NCBI RefSeq assembly: GCF_003946465.1
Contig: NZ_RHOL01000011.1
Span: forward strand, 1 to 64,000
Source of the DNA: Lacticaseibacillus hegangensis
Lineage (GTDB): Bacteria; Bacillota; Bacilli; Lactobacillales; Lactobacillaceae
Direction: 5' to 3'
DNA: 64,000 nucleotides
Each line of letters starts with the position of its first letter. The first letter of the stretch is position 1. The notes beneath the pieces are model-generated. The model saw nothing but the letters and a program-made list of their open reading frames with translations, searched no databases and had not been told where the DNA came from. Made by a program: the position numbers and the translations under genes. Shown in pieces: positions 60,268 to 64,000 of this stretch.

Positions 60268-61557
60268 TTAGCGCTGACTGCCGAGCAACGTTTGGCGTAC
60301 AGCAGAGGCCAGGTAAAGCGAGCCCATCAGCACCACCGGCTCATCTGGAAACTCGTCCAGGTGGGCGGCCAGCGCCTCCTGCCAGCTGGCAAAAGTGCGC
60401 AGCTTGCCGGCGTCCGGGTAGTCTGCCAAGGCCTCGGCCCGCGGATTATCCGGCACGGGGACCAGCCAGAGCCGCGCCGTGGTGGCTTCCAGCTCAGCGA
60501 TGATGGTCTTTACGTCCTTATCCGCCAGCACGCCGACGATGAGCGTCACCCGCTCATCGTTAAACACTTGCTTGACCGCGCTCAGCATAGCCGCGATGCC
60601 CTGCGGGTTGTGCCCACCGTCGATCACGATCAGCGGGTCGTCGCTGAGCTTTTCCATGCGCGCCGGCCAGGTGTTTTTGGCCAGCCCGCGCCGAATTTCC
60701 TGGGGCTGAAGCGGCCAGTTCATCGCCTTGGCGGCCACGCGGCTGGCCGCGATCGCCAGCGCCGCATTTTGCACCTGGTAGTTCCCCACTAACGGCACGA
60801 ACACCTGACTGAGATGAAACGTGCCGGCCTGATAGTCAAAGCGCTGCCCCCAGCCATCAAGCGCGGCGCGGCTGGTGCCAAAGTCCTGACCGGCCACCAG
60901 CCACTGGCTGCCGGTTTCGGCGACGCGCTTTTTCACTGCTGCCATCGCATCTGCCGGCAACGCCGCCGTCACCACCGGCCGCTGCGGCTTGATGATGCCA
61001 GCTTTGTGCGTGGCGACGCTTTTGATGGTGTGGCCCAAAAGCTTGGCGTGATCCAGCCCCACGCTGGTGATCACTGAGACCTCCGGCGTGATGACATTGG
61101 TCGAATCCGTGTCACCGCCGATGCCGACCTCAATCACCGCTAGGTCCACCTGCTGCTGGTGAAAATACCAAAACGCCAGCGCCGTGATGTACTCAAATTC
61201 GTTCACCCCAAAGTCGGGATCAGTTTCACGCAGTTTGGCCATCGCGGCGTCTGTGGTCGCGGCTGCCGTCACTAGATCGGCATCGGGGATCGGCTGGTGA
61301 TCGATCATGATGCGCTCATTAAAGCGCATGATGAACGGCGAGGTGTACAGCCCGACTTTCAGGCCACTGGCTTCCATGATGTGCGCGATGCCCGATGCGG
61401 TCGAGCCCTTGCCATTGGTGCCGGTCACGTGGACGTAGCGGTCGTGCTGCGGGTCGCCCAGCGCGTGCAGCAGTGCCAAAATGCGCTCGTGGCCGCCGGT
61501 TTTGGCCAGCCGCGGCAGCGCATGGATCGCTGCAACGGTCTCATCGTAAGTTTTCAT
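60268..61557 (-). CDS. folC: Folylpolyglutamate synthase / dihydrofolate synthase
   Basis: 429 residues from the ATG at 61557 (GGGGGCTTAGAC upstream); the frame back to 61605 has no ribosome site. ATP loop VTGTNGKGSTASGIAHIME (about 42-60), GIGGDTDSTNVI with metal ligands, SVGLDHAKLLGHT, and C-terminal VIDGGHNPQGIAAMLSAV. The enzyme adds glutamates to folates and retains them in the cell. It is probably co-transcribed with valS further upstream only if transcription crosses the L,D-transpeptidase gene in between, which is unusual placement. Confidence 0.94.
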   Translation of the reverse strand: MKTYDETVAAIHALPRLAKTGGHERILALLHALGDPQHDRYVHVTGTNGKGSTASGIAHIMEASGLKVGLYTSPFIMRFNERIMIDHQPIPDADLVTAAATTDAAMAKLRETDPDFGVNEFEYITALAFWYFHQQQVDLAVIEVGIGGDTDSTNVITPEVSVITSVGLDHAKLLGHTIKSVATHKAGIIKPQRPVVTAALPADAMAAVKKRVAETGSQWLVAGQDFGTSRAALDGWGQRFDYQAGTFHLSQVFVPLVGNYQVQNAALAIAASRVAAKAMNWPLQPQEIRRGLAKNTWPARMEKLSDDPLIVIDGGHNPQGIAAMLSAVKQVFNDERVTLIVGVLADKDVKTIIAELEATTARLWLVPVPDNPRAEALADYPDAGKLRTFASWQEALAAHLDEFPDEPVVLMGSLYLASAVRQTLLGSQR

Positions 61558-61636
61558 GTCTAAGCCCCCAATAATGCCCTTAATCTTACTACAAAACGCG
61601 CCCAAGCCAAACGGCCCGAACGCGTTGATTGATCGT

Positions 61637-62992
61637 TTAAATCACGATGACCGGGGTGCCAACCGCCACAGCGGCAAACAACTTCGGCATGAAGGCCGGC
61701 GGCTGATTGACGCAGCCGTGCGAGCCATGCTGCTGATACCATGTGCCGCCAAAAGTTGGCTGCCATGACGCATCGTGTAACCCGACGCCAGTATTATCAA
61801 TCGGCATCCAATAGTTCACCGGTGTGCGATAATCCTCGCCTACCAGGGTAGCGTTGCGCTGCTTCGACCACACCGCGAACACCCCGCTCGGCGTTGGTGT
61901 GGCCGGCTTGCCAGTGACAACGGCGGAATCCAGCACTACTTTGCCATTTTGGTAAAGCCATTCGTGCTGATTTTCCCTGTCGACCTCTAGATACGTGGAG
62001 CCAATATCCGTGCCATCGGCGTGGTACCCGGTGCCTTGGTGCAGAACTGGCTGGGTGAAGTCTTTGCCGGCTTTGATCAGGGCAATCAGGGCATCGGTTT
62101 CCTTGCTCTGCATAATGCTCCAACCATAAGTGCCAGCCGGCACCGTGACGGTTCCTTGCTTGGTCGAATGAAACTGACGGGACTTATTGTATGTGTTGTA
62201 CTTATCGGCAAGCTCAGACACAAACTTGGCCACGCCACCGCGGTCGACCTGGACGCTGCCGTCAGAGTAACTCAGCCACGATTTGAGCCGGTCGCTTGAA
62301 ATCTGCTCCTGATGGTTTGTGACCGTCACGACAGCCTTGATGTCACCCATTGCTTGCAGCTTGCTAACAGCATCTTTCAGGGCTTGATCACTAGCCTTGG
62401 CCTTAGGCTGGGCGAACGTCTGCTTCAAAGCGACCGTGTGGCGGTTAGCTTGAATTGCCCCGGCAAGCGCCTCGGCCAGCTTGGCCGCATCGATTTGGTT
62501 ACCTGGTTTTTCCTTCTCAATGTTGTAGCTGTCATTCGTCAAAACGACCTTGGCATCGACCGGCGCGGTCCGTGACGCGTTCAGCTTGGCTGCCTCGGCG
62601 TTCGCGTACTGCTTGATCTCCGCGCTGTCGGCGCTAGAGGCCAAAGCCGTTTTATCGCTTTGCGCCAGCACCACCGCGGAAAAACCCCACGGATTCTGCT
62701 TGGATAATAGCTTATTCAGCATGGTCGTGTAATCACGCTTGAGGCCCAATGTTTGCCCGGACACTGTGGCCACAGTCTTGCCGCCGTCCTTCAGCTGGTA
62801 ATTCACGTCGGCCAGCTGCGCCTTCATTTTCGCATCCGCCTGTTTGACGGTTTTACCGCTCAGGTCCACACCCAAGGCCTCAGTCTTCGGTAAAAACCGG
62901 TCTTGGTAATGGTTACTGCGGACCCCGTAACCGATCCCAGCAACGGCCAGAATGGCAACTGCGGCGGTAATCAACCAACTTTTTCTTTTCAT
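61637..62992 (-). CDS. L,D-transpeptidase (YkuD domain) with membrane anchor
   Basis: 451 residues. One N-terminal membrane helix (about 7-24), then two repeated PG-binding-4-type domains (about 40-300), then the YkuD catalytic domain with the histidine and nucleophile motif HGSHGCVNQP (about 421-430). The enzyme would act outside the membrane, making 3-3 cross-links or attaching groups to peptidoglycan, and resist beta-lactams. It lies between valS and folC, where most relatives have these two adjacent, suggesting later insertion; it has its own promoter. Confidence 0.93.
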   Translation of the reverse strand: MKRKSWLITAAVAILAVAGIGYGVRSNHYQDRFLPKTEALGVDLSGKTVKQADAKMKAQLADVNYQLKDGGKTVATVSGQTLGLKRDYTTMLNKLLSKQNPWGFSAVVLAQSDKTALASSADSAEIKQYANAEAAKLNASRTAPVDAKVVLTNDSYNIEKEKPGNQIDAAKLAEALAGAIQANRHTVALKQTFAQPKAKASDQALKDAVSKLQAMGDIKAVVTVTNHQEQISSDRLKSWLSYSDGSVQVDRGGVAKFVSELADKYNTYNKSRQFHSTKQGTVTVPAGTYGWSIMQSKETDALIALIKAGKDFTQPVLHQGTGYHADGTDIGSTYLEVDRENQHEWLYQNGKVVLDSAVVTGKPATPTPSGVFAVWSKQRNATLVGEDYRTPVNYWMPIDNTGVGLHDASWQPTFGGTWYQQHGSHGCVNQPPAFMPKLFAAVAVGTPVIVI

Positions 62993-63074
62993 AACTGCTC
63001 CTTACCATAGTCAAATCGCTTGTGTGCAAAGTATATCACACTGACTAATAGTTAGCCCATCAGCCTTCAAATCA

Positions 63075-63102
63075 ATTATACCGCCCCCAGCACCCCTGAC
63101 AA
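63075..63102 (-). promoter_or_regulatory. Promoter of the L,D-transpeptidase gene
   Basis: TTGTCA (63097-63102) and TATAAT (63075-63080) have a 16-base spacer. A second possible -10 (GATATACT, about 63033-63040) lies closer to the gene. Confidence 0.75.
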
Positions 63103-63172
63103 CCGCTGGGGTCCGGGCAAGCGTTGCCAATGCTTAATTCTTAGTAAAAACTATTTTTACACCACGGTAGCC

Positions 63173-63199
63173 AAAAAAAGAAGCTGCACGCGGCAGCTC
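63173..63199 (-). terminator. Intrinsic terminator after valS
   Basis: AAGCTGC (63181-63187) pairs with GCAGCTC (63193-63199) allowing one mismatch at the base, with T7 on the minus strand. Confidence 0.8.
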
Positions 63200-63216
63200 C
63201 TTCCTAAGCGTGACCA

Positions 63217-64000
63217 TTATTTGGCCGCTTGCAGTTCCTTGATGCGGGCGTTGGTCGCGTCCAGTTTCGTCGTAAAGTCGGTTCGTTTGGCCTTCTGTTC
63301 CGTGATCACTGCTTCCGGCGCCTTGGCCAAGAAACCTTGATTGCTCAGCTTCTTGTCGGCCCGTGTGATCTCCTGCTCGAGCTTCTTGGCGTCTTTTTGC
63401 AGCTTGGCGATTTCCTCGTCCAAGTCGATCAGTTCCTTGAGCGGGACATAGATCGTCGCGCCGGTCGTGACTGCGCTACCGGCCAAGGCTGGGGCCTCGA
63501 CGTCGGTACCGACAGTCATTGCCTTCAGGTGAACGAACCGGTCGATGAAGTCGCGGTTATCATTGAAGACCGCCTCCAGACTTGGGTCCTGCAGCTTGAT
63601 GATCAAGTCGATCGGACTGGCCAGCGGCGCGTTGACCTCGGTGCGAATGTTGCGGACGCCGCGAATCAGCTCAATGATGGCCTGCATCTGCGCGACAGCG
63701 GCCGGATTTTCAAATTCTTGGTGCGTGGTCGGGTATGCCGCCGTCACCAGGGACTCGCCAGCATGAGGCATTGTCAGCCAGATTTTTTCTGTCACAAACG
63801 GCATGATCGGCTGCAGCAGGCGCAGGGTCTGATCCAGCACATAGCGCAGGTTGACGCGCTTTTGCGCCTTGATCGTCTCATCGTCACCGTAAAGGACTTC
63901 CTTGGACATTTCGATGTACCAGTCAGCCAGCTCATTCCAGATGAAGTTGTACAGCGCGCGGTCGGCCTCCCCGAACTCGAAGTTATCGAACAGGCGCGTC
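63217..64000 (-). CDS. valS: Valyl-tRNA synthetase, C-terminal part (runs out of the window)
   Basis: The frame is open to the window edge; the visible 260 residues are the C-terminal third. It contains the anticodon-binding helices (TRLFDNFEFGEADRALYNFIW, ELADWYIEMSKEVLYG, LQPIMPFVTEKIW) and the C-terminal coiled-coil arm (LIDLDEEIAKLQKDAKKLEQEITRADKKLSNQGFLAKAPEAVI) that is diagnostic for ValRS. The catalytic domain lies beyond position 64000. It charges tRNA-Val. A terminator follows, so the L,D-transpeptidase gene is separately transcribed. Confidence 0.97.
   Translation of the reverse strand, partial: TRLFDNFEFGEADRALYNFIWNELADWYIEMSKEVLYGDDETIKAQKRVNLRYVLDQTLRLLQPIMPFVTEKIWLTMPHAGESLVTAAYPTTHQEFENPAAVAQMQAIIELIRGVRNIRTEVNAPLASPIDLIIKLQDPSLEAVFNDNRDFIDRFVHLKAMTVGTDVEAPALAGSAVTTGATIYVPLKELIDLDEEIAKLQKDAKKLEQEITRADKKLSNQGFLAKAPEAVITEQKAKRTDFTTKLDATNARIKELQAAK

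Overview
The window is a GC-rich stretch of a low-complexity Gram-positive genome, almost certainly a lactobacillus. The evidence is a Lactobacillales-style gene set: DUF1831, DUF3397 and DUF4044 proteins around the division cluster, a FLP-type Crp/Fnr regulator with two cysteines, XpaC-TelA, ECF-type ThiT, RNase J1 with RNA polymerase epsilon, and T-box, TPP and M-box leaders. The high GC content together with a L. casei-like gene order suggests a GC-rich relative of Lacticaseibacillus; this placement is inference.

Layout. Positions 1-1.4 kb hold the 5' end of a group II intron and, next to it, an M-box Mg2+ riboswitch, a 31-codon leader ORF and a truncated, catalytically degenerate P-type ATPase. 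From 1.6 to 14.9 kb lie housekeeping genes: peptide deformylase, rpoY-rnjA, a lipid kinase, a FLP-like regulator divergent from an EF-hand-containing protein, an Eis-like acetyltransferase, recD2, a TPR protein, a phosphatase, ogt, mnmA and an HTH protein. From 15 to 32.7 kb is a more accessory stretch: an FAD-linked oxidase, a P3A H+-ATPase, cysteine desulfurase with the MTA/SAH nucleosidase, Nudix, XpaC-TelA, MerR plus quinone oxidoreductase, two DHA2 drug exporters around a solitary PstS-like lipoprotein, and an ATP-grasp ligase.

From 33 to 50 kb, on the minus strand, is the complete division and cell-wall (dcw) cluster: mraZ-rsmH-ftsL-pbp2X-mraY-murD-murG-divIB-ftsA-ftsZ-sepF-ylmG-ylmH-divIVA-ileS-csp. 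It has four MraZ-type boxes upstream of mraZ and an Ile T-box before ileS. From 50 to 64 kb follow thiT (TPP riboswitch), cardiolipin synthase, an amino-acid ABC transporter behind a partly duplicated T-box, the shape and septum-placement block mreB-mreC-mreD-minC-minD, radC, folC, an L,D-transpeptidase and the 3' part of valS.

The most unusual observation is a family of about 130-bp structured elements. Two stand in tandem and fill the ftsZ-sepF spacer (38576-38832); a third lies at 27165-27291. All three share short fixed motifs (TAGTCGCG, AACGCCCRAGCG, TYGGGCTAA, CAGCCT), while the stems between them differ in sequence but remain self-complementary. That pattern of compensatory change points to selection on structure, either in an RNA or in a hairpin mobile element. 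No CRISPR array, tRNA or rRNA gene was seen.
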